This document shows, one piece after another, positions 23,849 through 32,934 of a stretch of DNA of 45,509 nucleotides (positions are counted from its first letter, which is position 1; every line of letters begins with the position of its first letter). Origin of the DNA: Desulfobacteraceae bacterium (GTDB lineage: Bacteria; Desulfobacterota; Desulfobacteria; Desulfobacterales; SURF-7). The stretch is taken from positions 1 to 45,509 of the forward strand of contig QZKS01000094.1 in assembly GCA_003599865.1 (NCBI GenBank), written 5' to 3'. The notes under the pieces were generated by a model. That model did not search any database. It saw only the letters and a program-made list of their open reading frames with translations, and had not been told where the DNA came from. Position numbers and translations under genes: made by a program.

Positions 23849-25195
23849 TCAATTGATTTTCAGATTGTATTGTTCGACAATATTTTTCAGTAATATGCCC
23901 TTGGCCCGTTGCAGGTCCAGCAATGAAACGGAGTAATTGTATCGGGCCTCAGCCAGTTCCCTTTCCGCATTGGCGAGAAGTGTATTGGCATCAATCACAT
24001 CCAGACTGTTTTTGATTCCGTTCTGATACTGGAAGGTTACTGCATTGAAGTTTTCATCGGCCCACTTATGTTTATCCTGCAGTGATTGGATTGCACTTTC
24101 TGCGGTTTTCACATTCCGGTATGCACTTTCCACTTCGACGGCAATCTGTTTTGAATAATCTTTTACTCTCAATTCAGCCTGTCTGGATCGAATCCGTGCC
24201 TGTCCTACCTCCGCATTTCGGAGACCTCCGTCATAAATCGGGAAGTTGATTTTAGCGCCGACAAAGAGATAATCATCATCCGGCGTAAACGTATCCGGGC
24301 TTGATTCTATTGCCGTATATCCCCCCTCCAGACTCAGTGTGGGCCAATAGGAACCTTTTGAAAGCCGGATATTGGACTCCGTCAACTTGTGGGCGATTTT
24401 CATGGACTGCAGGTCCTCTCGCTGTTCCAGGGCAAATTGTTTTATTTCCCGTATGTCCTGATCGACCGGTTCGGTTTCGGAATTGTCCGGCAGCTCCAGT
24501 TCAAACCCTTGCGGAAGATCCACCATTCTTTTCAGTGTGGCCCGGGAAATATGGATGTTATTTCCGGCAATCACCAGTTCTGTTCTGGCGCCGGACAGGG
24601 TCGCTTCCGTTGAATACAATTCCGTGATTTGCGTATTTTCCAGTTCCAGCTGGATCAGAACCGCTTTTCGATGCGCTTCCAGGCGTTTGACATCCGCTTC
24701 TGCAATGGTTTCTCTTTTTACGGCATTTAAAAATGAAAAATAGGCGGATGCAACCTGAAATAAATAGGTTTCACGAATTGCGGTAAGATCCAGATCTGCT
24801 TTTTCAATCTGGTCATTTGCCATATCAAGAGCAATCAGTTCCTTGCCGTTCAGGGTAAAGGACTGGTCAAATCGAACTCCCCAGTTCCAGTCGGATTTCG
24901 GAAACAGTGTTTTTTCCTCATCATAACGGGTGTACCCGCCGAATGCCGTGATTCGCGGAACCAGCACGGAAAAGGCCCTGTCCTTGTCTTTTTCAGCGAT
25001 CCTCAGATCATTGTCGGCGATTTTGATGGTTTCCGAAAGATCCAGCGCCCGCTGGTAAAGATCCGATAAGGACCATCTTTTTTTTTCCGGTTCTTCCGCA
25101 TGCAATCCATAAACGCGGAAACCGCCGGAAAGCATCGGAAAGAACATCAGAAAGATCAAAATCCTCTGAATAAATTGCATCTTATGGCTGTTCAT
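23849..25195 (-). CDS. TolC-family outer-membrane efflux channel
   Basis: The 448-residue protein begins with a signal peptide (hydrophobic core RILIFLMFFPMLSG; probable cleavage after LHA) and has no lipobox. Two similar halves with long helices follow, as in TolC: WSLSDLYQRALDLSETIKIADND opens the first, and QFALEQREDLQSMKIAHKL opens the second. The strand region YWPTLSLEGGYTAIE is followed by NFPIYDGGLRNAEV and the helix SLDVIDANTLLANAERELAEARYNYSVS. It is the first gene of the OMP-MFP-RND-cNBD operon; the upstream promoter is at 25221-25249. Confidence 0.88.
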   Translation of the reverse strand: MNSHKMQFIQRILIFLMFFPMLSGGFRVYGLHAEEPEKKRWSLSDLYQRALDLSETIKIADNDLRIAEKDKDRAFSVLVPRITAFGGYTRYDEEKTLFPKSDWNWGVRFDQSFTLNGKELIALDMANDQIEKADLDLTAIRETYLFQVASAYFSFLNAVKRETIAEADVKRLEAHRKAVLIQLELENTQITELYSTEATLSGARTELVIAGNNIHISRATLKRMVDLPQGFELELPDNSETEPVDQDIREIKQFALEQREDLQSMKIAHKLTESNIRLSKGSYWPTLSLEGGYTAIESSPDTFTPDDDYLFVGAKINFPIYDGGLRNAEVGQARIRSRQAELRVKDYSKQIAVEVESAYRNVKTAESAIQSLQDKHKWADENFNAVTFQYQNGIKNSLDVIDANTLLANAERELAEARYNYSVSLLDLQRAKGILLKNIVEQYNLKIN

Positions 25196-25220
25196 GTCAT
25201 TTTCCCATCATGCCGTATCC

Positions 25221-25249
25221 GGTATATTCGGTTTAATAATTGACGGCAA
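25221..25249 (-). promoter_or_regulatory. Predicted promoter of the efflux operon
   Basis: On the minus strand TTGCCG (25249-25244) and TATACC (25226-25221) are 17 bp apart, each with 4 of 6 consensus bases. Its -35 overlaps the -35 of the divergent promoter at 25240-25268, so the two may compete. Confidence 0.4.
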
Positions 25250-25268
25250 TTAAACGAAACAATATATT
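25240..25268 (+). promoter_or_regulatory. Predicted sigma70 promoter of the ABC-F gene
   Basis: TTGACG (25240-25245) and TATATT (25263-25268), each 5 of 6 consensus bases, are separated by 17 bp. The transcript would start near 25275 and carry about 85 nt of leader before the ATG at 25361; ABC-F genes are often controlled by such leaders, but I see no clear attenuator. Confidence 0.55.
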
Positions 25269-25360
25269 TATTATGAATTAAGTTGTATTGTCCATCTTTT
25301 TTCAGAGATAATGCGGGAATTCATGGTCGGAAAACAGATATCAGGATTATTGAGGAACAG

Positions 25361-27229
25361 ATGCTGAGCGTAGAAAATTTATCCAAGAGTTTTGGCGGAA
25401 ATGTGCTTTTTGACGGAATCGGATTTAAAATCAATTCACGGGAACGGATTGGCCTGGTCGGACGGAACGGGCATGGAAAGACGACGCTGTTGCGAGTATT
25501 GATCGGAGATGAGCGGCCGGATGGCGGACAGATCTCCATGCCGAAATATTACCGAATCGGATATGTGCGTCAGGTTATTGATTTTCAGAAGAAAACGGTG
25601 CTGGAAGAGTGCATGACCGGTCTGCCGGAGTCGGAAAAAGATCATTACTGGAAGGCGGAAAAAATACTGGCCGGACTGGGATTCGCAGAAGCCGATATGC
25701 AGAGCCATCCGAGTCTTTTCTCCGGTGGATATCAGGTGCGTCTGAATCTTGCCAAGGTACTGGTTTCAGAACCGGATCTCCTGCTCCTGGATGAACCGAC
25801 AAACTATCTGGATATCACTTCCATCCGCTGGATTAAAAAATTTCTCTGCAATTGGCCCCACGAGCTGATGCTGGTTACCCACGACAGGGGATTTATGGAT
25901 ACGGTTGTTTCCCACACCATCGGCATCCATCGGAAGAAGATTCGAAAAATCAAGGGGGATACGGGAAAATATTACTCTCAGATTGCCCAGGAGGAGGAGG
26001 TTTATGAAAAAACAAGGCTGAATGATGAAAAACGGCAAAAAGAGATGGAGCTGTTTATCAGCCGCTTCCGGGCAAAGGCCCGTCTGGCCAATATGGTGCA
26101 GTCCAGGATCAAAACACTGTCCAAACAGGGCGATCAAAAGAAACTGGAAAAAGTAAAAACGCTGGATTTTTCGTTTAACAGCAAAGAGTATAAGGGAAAA
26201 ACCCTTATGCAATGCCGCGATCTGACCTTCGGTTATGATGCCGCCAAACCCCTTTTTACGGATTTGAATCTCCATGTCCAGTCAAGAGACAGAATCTGCA
26301 TTGTCGGGAAAAATGGAAAAGGCAAAACAACACTGCTTAAAATTCTTGCCCGCAAGATGCATCCGAACAAGGGAACGGTTGTATACAATCCAGGGGTTGA
26401 ACCGGGATTGTTTGAACAGACCAACATCAGCAGCCTGGATGATTCCAAAACAGTTGCCGAAGAGATTCTCTATACCCATCCGGATGTCGACCTGCAGATT
26501 GCGCGGAATATCAGCGGTGCCATGATGTTTCAAGGGGATGAAGCCTTGAAAAAAATCAGTGTCCTGTCCGGAGGTGAGAAGAGTCGTGTGATGCTGGGCA
26601 AGCTTCTGGTGACTCCGGTCAACCTTTTATTGCTGGACGAACCCACCAACCACCTGGACATGGAATCCTGCGATGCCCTGCTGGCAGCGATTGATGCCTT
26701 TCAGGGTGCGGTCATCATGGTTACCCACAATGAGATGTTTCTTCACGCACTGGCCGAAAAACTGGTTGTTTTTCAGCAGGCCGGCGCATCCATTTGGGAA
26801 GGGACCTATCAGGAGTTTCTGGAAAAAGGAGGTTGGAGCGATGAACGGGAAAGTGCCGGGATTACGGTAGAGAATGAACCGGAAGCAATGCCGGCAGAAC
26901 GGCTGACCAGAAAAGAGATCAGAAAGCAACGGTCTGAAGTCATTCAGAAAAGGGCAAAAATTACCAAACCCATCGAGAAGCGGATAGCGGTTGTCGAAAA
27001 TGAGATTGAGCAAAATGAGGTCAGTCTGGAACAGTTTACCCATCAAATGCAGGAAGTTTCGCAGGCCGGAGAAGGGGGGAAAATTGCAGCCTTATCCAAA
27101 CAGATTCATCACTGCCGGTCGACGATTGACCGGTTATTTGACGAGCTGGAAAGTCTCACCGAAAAACTGGCGCTGGAAAATGCCTCTTTTGATCAGGAAC
27201 TTTTGAAACTGGAACAGATGGAGGCATGA
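25361..27229 (+). CDS. ABC-F family ATPase (Uup/YheS-like)
   Basis: The 622-residue soluble protein has two ABC domains and no membrane part. Domain 1 has GRNGHGKTTLL, FSGGYQVRLNLAKVL and LLLLDEPTNYLD; domain 2 has GKNGKGKTTLL, LSGGEKSRVMLGKLL and LLLLDEPTNHLD. Between them is the Arg/Lys-rich P-site tRNA interaction motif region (FISRFRAKARLANMVQSRIK). A C-terminal coiled coil (about 545-622) resembles that of Uup/YheS, so it is distinct from the ettA-like gene at the window start. Such proteins act on ribosomes, rescuing stalls or giving antibiotic protection. The ATG at 25361 with GAGGA upstream is preferred to the open frame beginning at 25283. It is divergent from the efflux operon. Confidence 0.87.
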   Translation: MLSVENLSKSFGGNVLFDGIGFKINSRERIGLVGRNGHGKTTLLRVLIGDERPDGGQISMPKYYRIGYVRQVIDFQKKTVLEECMTGLPESEKDHYWKAEKILAGLGFAEADMQSHPSLFSGGYQVRLNLAKVLVSEPDLLLLDEPTNYLDITSIRWIKKFLCNWPHELMLVTHDRGFMDTVVSHTIGIHRKKIRKIKGDTGKYYSQIAQEEEVYEKTRLNDEKRQKEMELFISRFRAKARLANMVQSRIKTLSKQGDQKKLEKVKTLDFSFNSKEYKGKTLMQCRDLTFGYDAAKPLFTDLNLHVQSRDRICIVGKNGKGKTTLLKILARKMHPNKGTVVYNPGVEPGLFEQTNISSLDDSKTVAEEILYTHPDVDLQIARNISGAMMFQGDEALKKISVLSGGEKSRVMLGKLLVTPVNLLLLDEPTNHLDMESCDALLAAIDAFQGAVIMVTHNEMFLHALAEKLVVFQQAGASIWEGTYQEFLEKGGWSDERESAGITVENEPEAMPAERLTRKEIRKQRSEVIQKRAKITKPIEKRIAVVENEIEQNEVSLEQFTHQMQEVSQAGEGGKIAALSKQIHHCRSTIDRLFDELESLTEKLALENASFDQELLKLEQMEA

Positions 27230-27350
27230 TTTTTATGGTTGAAAAATGGAGCAAACCCTGAAACGGATTTGACATCATGCCCTGATTGGGGATATACAAC
27301 ACAGGGATAAAGTAACCCATTGATCGGAAACAGAATAAAAAGTCAATTTG

Positions 27351-27602
27351 ATGCCTCGGCAACAAGAATCCATGAAAGAAAAAAAAAATATCCAATTGGT
27401 CTGGGGAATATTGCTGGTGCTGGCCGGAATCGGTGTTTTTTTTCGAATCCCGCAGGTCATGCCGAAACTGGAGCAGATAGGGCATTTTTCATCAGAATCC
27501 TTCTTTATACGGTTTTGTTTTTATTTGATCGGAGTTTTGCTCGTGGCTGGAGGAGGCCGGAAAATCATCGCCTTCTTTCAAAAATCGAAAATCGAACCAT
27601 AA
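27351..27602 (+). CDS. Small membrane protein with two transmembrane helices
   Basis: The 83-residue hypothetical protein has one helix at about IQLVWGILLVLAGIGVFF and a second at about FIRFCFYLIGVLLVAGGG, with basic residues flanking both, so both ends probably face the cytoplasm. No family is recognised. Start choice is uncertain: the ATG at 27351 and the ATG at 27372 both lack a good ribosome-binding site. It lies between the ABC-F gene and the GspE-like gene on the same strand; base composition matches its neighbours. Confidence 0.5.
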   Translation: MPRQQESMKEKKNIQLVWGILLVLAGIGVFFRIPQVMPKLEQIGHFSSESFFIRFCFYLIGVLLVAGGGRKIIAFFQKSKIEP

Positions 27603-27656
27603 GGCTCGGTTTTCATGCCTTTTGCTTATGACGTTGAATGAAACGAGGTTTAGACT

Positions 27657-29966
27657 ATGGCAGTGGATACGGTTCAGCAAGATAACTCAAATGTTCAGAG
27701 TCTTCGATCCGAGGTCGAATTCCAGGCAAAATCCCAGGACCTGAATAAAAAGATTTTTGCAGCCTCCAATCTGGATGAAATCCTGATTGATCTGAAGGAT
27801 AACATCCTGTCGCTTTTTGAAGCGGAGAGGTTGACCATTTATTATGTGGACGGCATCAAACGCGAATTGGTATCCAGGTTCAAATCCGGTACGGAAATCG
27901 AGGAAATCCGTGTCCCATTGTCGCCCAAGAGTATCGCCGGATATTCCGCATATAAGCAAAAGCTCGTCAATATCAAGAATGTTTATGATCAGACAGAGTT
28001 AAAAGCCATTGATCCGATTCTGAATTTTGATCAGACCTGGGATGAGAAAACCGGTCTGAAAACAAAACAGGTTCTGGTTACCCCGATCATTTTCAAGAAA
28101 CTTCTCCTGGGCGCGATCCAGTTGATCAATCGTAAAAAGGGAGATGAGTTTACGGCGATCGATGAGAAGAATATTCTCGAACTGGCGGAGACTCTCGGGA
28201 TCGGTCTGTATAATCAAAAGCGGATGGCGACCGGAAAGACCGGACGAAAAACAAAGTATGATTATCTACTTGAGAATCATATCCTGACCCAGAAAGAACT
28301 CAAGAAGGCCGTTCTCGAGTCCAGGGAAAGAAAGGAACCTCCTGAAATCATCATGATGAAGGATTTTAAGGTTCAAAAGAGTGATATCGGTGAATCCTTA
28401 AGCCGATATTTTGATGTGCCTTTCATTGTGTACAACAAAAATGCACCGATTCCCGGAGAGCTTCTGACAGGTGTAAAGGTACCCTTTATGAAAAATAATT
28501 TCTGGGTTCCTCTGCGGGTGGATGAGGATGAGTCTGTTGTTATCGCCATTGACGACCCCCATGATCTTCAGAAAAGCGGTGAGATCAAATCCCTGTTTCC
28601 AGGCCGGAAAATAAAATTCAACATTGCCTTCCGGGAAGATATCCTCGAATATATCAAACTGTTTACACAGGATGAAAAGGAACTGGCCTCCATTGATGAG
28701 ATCCTTTCCCAGCTTCAGGATGAGGATCATGAGGTGGATGAGGATGTTTCCGGTCTGGATGAAGAAAGCAGCGCGGTTGTCCAGCTCGTCAACAAGATTA
28801 TCCTGGATGCCAATGCCAGGGGCGCATCCGATATTCACATCGAACCCTATCCGGGAAAAAACAACACCCAGGTTCGGATTCGTGTTGACGGTGCCTGTAC
28901 CCTGTATCAGACGATTCCATATCAGTATAAAGCAGCCGTGGTGTCCAGATTGAAAATCATGTCGGATCTTGATATCGCAGAGCGCCGAAAACCTCAGGAC
29001 GGGAAGATCAAGTTTAAAAAGTACGGAGGGCTTGATATTGAACTTCGTGTCGCCACCATACCGACCCAGGGAGGGCTTGAGGATGTCGTTATGCGTATCC
29101 TGGCGGCCGGAGAACCCATCCCTCTGGAAAAGATGGGGTTCTCAAAACAGAATTTTGAAAATTTTGTCAGCGTGGTGACCAAGCCATACGGGATCATTTT
29201 TGTATGCGGCCCAACCGGTTCCGGTAAAACCACCACCCTGCATTCCGCGCTCGGTTATATCAATAAAACGGAAACCAAAATCTGGACGGCAGAGGACCCG
29301 GTTGAAATTACCCAGAAGGGGCTCCGGCAGGTGCAGGTCAAACCCAAGATCGGGTTTGATTTTGCTGCGGCCATGAGGGCGTTTCTCCGTGCAGACCCGG
29401 ATGTCATTATGGTGGGTGAGATGCGAGACAAGGAAACCACTCATATCGGCATTGAAGCCTCTTTAACCGGTCATCTCGTGTTTTCCACCTTGCATACCAA
29501 CAGTGCTCCGGAAAGCATCACCCGTCTTTTGGATATGGGCATGGATCCGTTCAATTTCGCGGATGCGATTTTGTGTATTCTGGCCCAGCGTCTCGTAAGA
29601 ACCCTGTGCAAAAGCTGTAAGAAATCCTACCACCCGTCACAGGCGGAATTTGATGAACTGGTCCGGGAATATGGCGCTGAAGATTTTCAAAAAATGGGAA
29701 TCCGGTATACCGACGATCTGAACCTTTACAAGCCGGAAGGTTGCGATACCTGCAGCAATACCGGATATCGCGGCAGGATGGGGATTCATGAACTGTTGAT
29801 GGGAACCGATGAGATGAAGAAACTGGTTCAGATGAGCGCCCCCATGGAAGAATTGCGTATCCAGGCCATGGCGGACGGAATGCGGACCCTGAAACAGGAC
29901 GGGATCGAAAAGATATTTCTAGGACATTGCGATCTGTTGCAGGTCAGAAAGGTTTGTATCAAATAG
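27657..29966 (+). CDS. GspE/PilB-type secretion ATPase with N-terminal GAF domain
   Basis: The 769-residue protein has three parts. Residues about 20-190 form a GAF sensor domain (NLDEILIDLKDNILSLFEAE, LLGAIQLINRKKGDEFT). About 205-350 is the GspE/MshE N-terminal domain. From about 370 comes the hexameric ATPase: ASDIHIEPYPG, Walker A GPTGSGKTTTL (about 519-529), the Asp box near WTAEDPVEI, Walker B VIMVGEMRD (about 583), the His box GHLVFSTLHTNSAP, and a tetracysteine zinc site (LCKSC at about 651, CDTC at about 696). It would power type II secretion or type IV pilus assembly. No other pilus or secretion gene is in the window, so it is an orphan ATPase; the GAF domain suggests direct control by a small ligand. 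Confidence 0.88.
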   Translation: MAVDTVQQDNSNVQSLRSEVEFQAKSQDLNKKIFAASNLDEILIDLKDNILSLFEAERLTIYYVDGIKRELVSRFKSGTEIEEIRVPLSPKSIAGYSAYKQKLVNIKNVYDQTELKAIDPILNFDQTWDEKTGLKTKQVLVTPIIFKKLLLGAIQLINRKKGDEFTAIDEKNILELAETLGIGLYNQKRMATGKTGRKTKYDYLLENHILTQKELKKAVLESRERKEPPEIIMMKDFKVQKSDIGESLSRYFDVPFIVYNKNAPIPGELLTGVKVPFMKNNFWVPLRVDEDESVVIAIDDPHDLQKSGEIKSLFPGRKIKFNIAFREDILEYIKLFTQDEKELASIDEILSQLQDEDHEVDEDVSGLDEESSAVVQLVNKIILDANARGASDIHIEPYPGKNNTQVRIRVDGACTLYQTIPYQYKAAVVSRLKIMSDLDIAERRKPQDGKIKFKKYGGLDIELRVATIPTQGGLEDVVMRILAAGEPIPLEKMGFSKQNFENFVSVVTKPYGIIFVCGPTGSGKTTTLHSALGYINKTETKIWTAEDPVEITQKGLRQVQVKPKIGFDFAAAMRAFLRADPDVIMVGEMRDKETTHIGIEASLTGHLVFSTLHTNSAPESITRLLDMGMDPFNFADAILCILAQRLVRTLCKSCKKSYHPSQAEFDELVREYGAEDFQKMGIRYTDDLNLYKPEGCDTCSNTGYRGRMGIHELLMGTDEMKKLVQMSAPMEELRIQAMADGMRTLKQDGIEKIFLGHCDLLQVRKVCIK

Positions 29967-30000
29967 GTTGGCCGGTTGGCCCGTTTGCCGGTACATCCGT

Positions 30001-30732
30001 TCAGGGGTGGTCAAACACATATCCTACGGACCGGAGGCTTTTAAAATAAACCGGTTTTTTGGGATTCTCTTCAAAGTATTTCCGGAGGCGCACGATAAAA
30101 TTATCAATGGTTCGGGTGGATGTTATGCTCGTATAACCCCATCCGATTTCCAGCAGTTTTTTTCTGGATAGCGGCTTCCCCTTGTTGACAATAAAAAGCT
30201 TTAACAGTTTGACCTCCTGTTCCGTCAGGGTGATTTCCGCATCCTTGCAAAAGGCGACCGATTTTTGGAAATCAATTCGATTGTTGCCGAATTCATAGAT
30301 CATCGGGACAATGAAGCTGTTTCTGTTATCGGATTGTGCATCCTGCTTGTACAGGGAAACCCGTTTCAGCATCCGGTCAATTCTGAGAAGGAACTCCTCG
30401 AGTTCAAACGGTTTGGTCATATAGTCGTCCACACCGTAAGAAAGCCCCTTGACCTTGTCATCCAGGGCGGTTTTGGCGGATAAAATAAGTATGGGAATCT
30501 GCTCGTCCTCAAGGCGGATGCTTTGCAGTACGGATAAACCGTCAATCCCCGGGAGCATGATGTCTAAAACAATCAGGTCCGGATTCCATTCCCGCCAGAG
30601 TCGAATGGCGGATGTCCCGTTTTTCGCAATCATGGCATCATGTCCTTGACGGGATATATTGAATTTCAGACCTTCCGCTATATGCTTTTCATCTTCGACG
30701 ATGAGAATCTTTTTGTTTGCTGTCGTTGACAT
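30001..30732 (-). CDS. OmpR/PhoB-family response regulator
   Basis: The 243-residue regulator has a receiver domain (about 7-120; acidic pair in IVEDEKH, phosphoacceptor D57 in LIVLDIMLPG, then ILSAKTA and DDYMTKPFELEE) and a C-terminal winged-helix DNA-binding domain (about 148-240; EITLTEQEVKLLKLFIVNKG, TSTRTIDNFIVRLRKYFEE, VRSVGYVF-like end). AAAGGG lies six bases before the ATG. The kinase gene is immediately upstream with a 21-bp gap, so the two form a pair. Targets are unknown; it converges on the GspE-like gene with only 34 bp between stops. Confidence 0.9.
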   Translation of the reverse strand: MSTTANKKILIVEDEKHIAEGLKFNISRQGHDAMIAKNGTSAIRLWREWNPDLIVLDIMLPGIDGLSVLQSIRLEDEQIPILILSAKTALDDKVKGLSYGVDDYMTKPFELEEFLLRIDRMLKRVSLYKQDAQSDNRNSFIVPMIYEFGNNRIDFQKSVAFCKDAEITLTEQEVKLLKLFIVNKGKPLSRKKLLEIGWGYTSITSTRTIDNFIVRLRKYFEENPKKPVYFKSLRSVGYVFDHP

Positions 30733-30753
30733 CTCTGCCCTTTCGAGGTTTTG

Positions 30754-31707
30754 TTACCCGCCATATGGGAGTGAAACAATAAATGTCGTTCCTTTCCCTT
30801 TTCCTTTGCTTTCGGCAGTGATTTTTCCCTTATGTATTTTAGCAATGTTCTGGGCGAGATTCAATCCAATGCCGCTGCCCTTGGCAGACATGATTTCCAC
30901 TCTGCCGACCTGATAAAACTTCTTGAATATCTTTTTGATATCCTTTTTTTCCAGTCCGATTCCATTGTCGGCTACCTGTATTTCCAGTTTTTTCCCGGTC
31001 TGTTTAATGGTAATATCGATAACCGGTGTTGCGGAACTGTTATACTTAATTGCATTTGTCAGGAGATTCATCAACAACATTTCAAACAGGGAAAGGTCCA
31101 GGGGGTAAAATATGGAATCCTTCAGTTGATTGTGAATATGAATCCTGCAATTGTGAAAAAGGTGTTTGTTGCTTTCACAGAATTTTTGGATTGCGTTCGG
31201 CAGCTCCGATTCAATAAATTCACCCTTGTAGCTTTTGCTTTCGAGCTTGGCGATGTTCAATATACTGTTGATGTTCTCCGATAACCGGCTGATGTCGGAA
31301 AGCATATAGTGCACATATTTCTGACGTTCATCGCTTGTCAGTTCATACTTCAGGAACGTTTCCAGGTAAAGCTTGATGGAGGTTGCAGGGGTTTTTAACT
31401 CATGTGTAAAACTGTTGAGAAAATTGTTCTGGAGTCGATAAAGCTGATAGGTCTTCTGATGATAGATAAAAATAAACAGGATGCCCATCAATATGATGCC
31501 GACCAGGATAGAGAGCACCATGATCACGACCCAGGTCCGGGATGCCAGAAACTGCTCCGGATTGATATTGAGTTTTTCGGCAAGGCTGCTCAATCCTTCG
31601 CTCGCTTCGACATACCAGTAGATATAAAGGAAGAGGGACAGCCCGAGCGCCAATATCGACAGGACAAAAATAAAAATCGGATGAAATATCCATTTTGACT
31701 GGTTCAT
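30754..31707 (-). CDS. Membrane sensor histidine kinase
   Basis: The 317-residue kinase has two transmembrane helices (about 8-32 and 58-82) enclosing a very short periplasmic segment of about 25 residues, so it probably senses the membrane or a partner protein rather than a soluble ligand. The HisKA phosphoacceptor is H102 (FTHELKTP). The ATPase part has the N box NLLTNAIKYN, G1 DNGIGL and G2 GSGIGLNLA. It directly precedes its response regulator. There is no Shine-Dalgarno before the ATG at 31707, and the predicted -10 ends only seven bases upstream, so translation may be leaderless. Confidence 0.88.
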   Translation of the reverse strand: MNQSKWIFHPIFIFVLSILALGLSLFLYIYWYVEASEGLSSLAEKLNINPEQFLASRTWVVIMVLSILVGIILMGILFIFIYHQKTYQLYRLQNNFLNSFTHELKTPATSIKLYLETFLKYELTSDERQKYVHYMLSDISRLSENINSILNIAKLESKSYKGEFIESELPNAIQKFCESNKHLFHNCRIHIHNQLKDSIFYPLDLSLFEMLLMNLLTNAIKYNSSATPVIDITIKQTGKKLEIQVADNGIGLEKKDIKKIFKKFYQVGRVEIMSAKGSGIGLNLAQNIAKIHKGKITAESKGKGKGTTFIVSLPYGG

Positions 31708-31713
31708 GAAAAA

Positions 31714-31742
31714 AAAGTATTACAACCATTCTTTCCTGTCAA
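31714..31742 (-). promoter_or_regulatory. Predicted promoter of the kinase/regulator pair
   Basis: On the minus strand a perfect TTGACA (31742-31737) is followed after 17 bp by TACTTT (31719-31714, 3 of 6). The expected start falls on or next to the kinase ATG at 31707. Confidence 0.4.
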
Positions 31743-31757
31743 CTTGAGTTATGGGTA

Positions 31758-31786
31758 TTGACACATAACCGGTAATAATTTAAAAT
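31758..31786 (+). promoter_or_regulatory. Sigma70 promoter of the CheC-like gene
   Basis: TTGACA (31758-31763, perfect) and TAAAAT (31781-31786, 5 of 6) have a 17-bp spacer. The start would be near 31793, giving a leader of about 165 nt before the ATG at 31958. It is back to back with the kinase promoter. Confidence 0.6.
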
Positions 31787-31957
31787 TAAATATCCGGAAT
31801 GAATGGTTGCGTCATACTGCGATATCGAATCGTCCGATGTGAAACAACAAGAAAAATCCCCTGAATTGAAAAAGTGTTTGCATGATTGCTGATGACCAAT
31901 GCCGGGACAGGCGGCCCTTTATGAGAACGAAACAAAACAACAGGGATAGATAAAATT

Positions 31958-32605
31958 ATGAATAACATTGATTATGACGATATTTTTTCAGCAGAGGAGA
32001 AGGAAATACTGCAGGAGATCATGAATATCGCCTTTGGAAATGCTACCGCCGATCTAGCCGGTGTTGTTGATATTTATGTGGTTCTGAGTGTTCCCAAGAT
32101 ACAGGTGATCAATATCGGGAACCTTCCGGATTATATGCGCACGACATTGAAAGCGACCGGTAAGACACAGATTGTCGACCAGCGGTTCTGGGGTGATTTC
32201 AATGGTTCCGGTTTTCTGGTTTTCCCGACAGGCGCCGGTGACGATCTGATCTCTCTTCTGGAAGACAGAAGCATGGAAGATTTACAATCAAAGCCCAAGG
32301 ATGTGATTGAGAGGGAAGTTTTAACGGAGATTGGAAATATCCTCATTGGTGCGTGTGTCGGGAAAATGTCGGAGCTGCTCAATACATTTGTAACCTATTC
32401 TCCTCCTCGTGTCATTACGGAAAAAGAAGGGGAATGTGATCATCTGGTGGATCAGTTTGATCCGGATCAACCTGCGATTGTGATGAAAACCGTGTTTAAA
32501 TTCAAACAAAAGGACGTGAACGGATTTCTGTTGATTCTGACCAATCAGGAGTCCATCGGGTGGCTTCGAAAATCCCTGAGTGAATTCATGGAATCCTATG
32601 AGTAG
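31958..32605 (+). CDS. CheC-like chemotaxis phosphatase family protein
   Basis: The 215-residue protein has the two CheC-type active-site helices: E20-x2-N23 in ILQEIMNIAFGNATADLAG and E124-x2-N127 in VLTEIGNILIGACVGKMSELL, each followed by the family's hydrophobic strands and a Pro-containing turn. CheC/CheX proteins dephosphorylate phospho-CheY-like receivers. No che gene or receiver of the CheY type is in the window; the nearest receiver is the OmpR regulator encoded divergently, so either that or a distant CheY could be the partner. A weak AGGGA lies about 12 bases before the ATG. Confidence 0.8.
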   Translation: MNNIDYDDIFSAEEKEILQEIMNIAFGNATADLAGVVDIYVVLSVPKIQVINIGNLPDYMRTTLKATGKTQIVDQRFWGDFNGSGFLVFPTGAGDDLISLLEDRSMEDLQSKPKDVIEREVLTEIGNILIGACVGKMSELLNTFVTYSPPRVITEKEGECDHLVDQFDPDQPAIVMKTVFKFKQKDVNGFLLILTNQESIGWLRKSLSEFMESYE

Positions 32606-32934
32606 GTCATCCCTGCCGTACGATCACCGCAAAGAAATAAACATGCCGATGCCGTAACAGGCTGTTCCACGCTGTTCCGGATATGGTTATCCGGTAAACA
32701 TTTTATTTATATATTGACATTTACCTCCTGATTGTTTTACTTAATCAGATTTAAAATAAAGACAGTCTTGTATATCATAAGCGGAGACAGAAAAAGATGT
32801 CTCCGCTTGTTCGTTATTATCTAATTTTCATCTGTTGATCATGGTTGCTTTACTCACGCGGAGAATGTGATGATAAACACCCTTGGGAGGCGATTTGAAG
32901 ATGGAAATGAATTTTGAAAAAGGAGAACGGAACG
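32606..32934. other. Intergenic region with a hairpin, before the Rho_N-like gene
   Basis: No gene is seen in these 329 bp. A TTGACA at 32714-32719 has no good -10 at the right distance. The perfect hairpin at 32779-32808 is the only clear structure. Confidence 0.5.
32779..32808. terminator. Perfect 11-bp hairpin (terminator or leader element)
   Basis: AAGCGGAGACA and TGTCTCCGCTT form an 11-bp stem with an 8-nt A-rich loop. Only a loose T-rich tail follows (GTTCGTTATTAT), so it could be the terminator of the CheC-like gene or a structured leader of the next transcript. Confidence 0.45.

Noticed and set aside
32714-32745. TTGACA at 32714 as a promoter for the Rho_N-like gene
   Set aside because: No acceptable -10 hexamer lies 16-18 bp downstream, so it is not listed as a feature.
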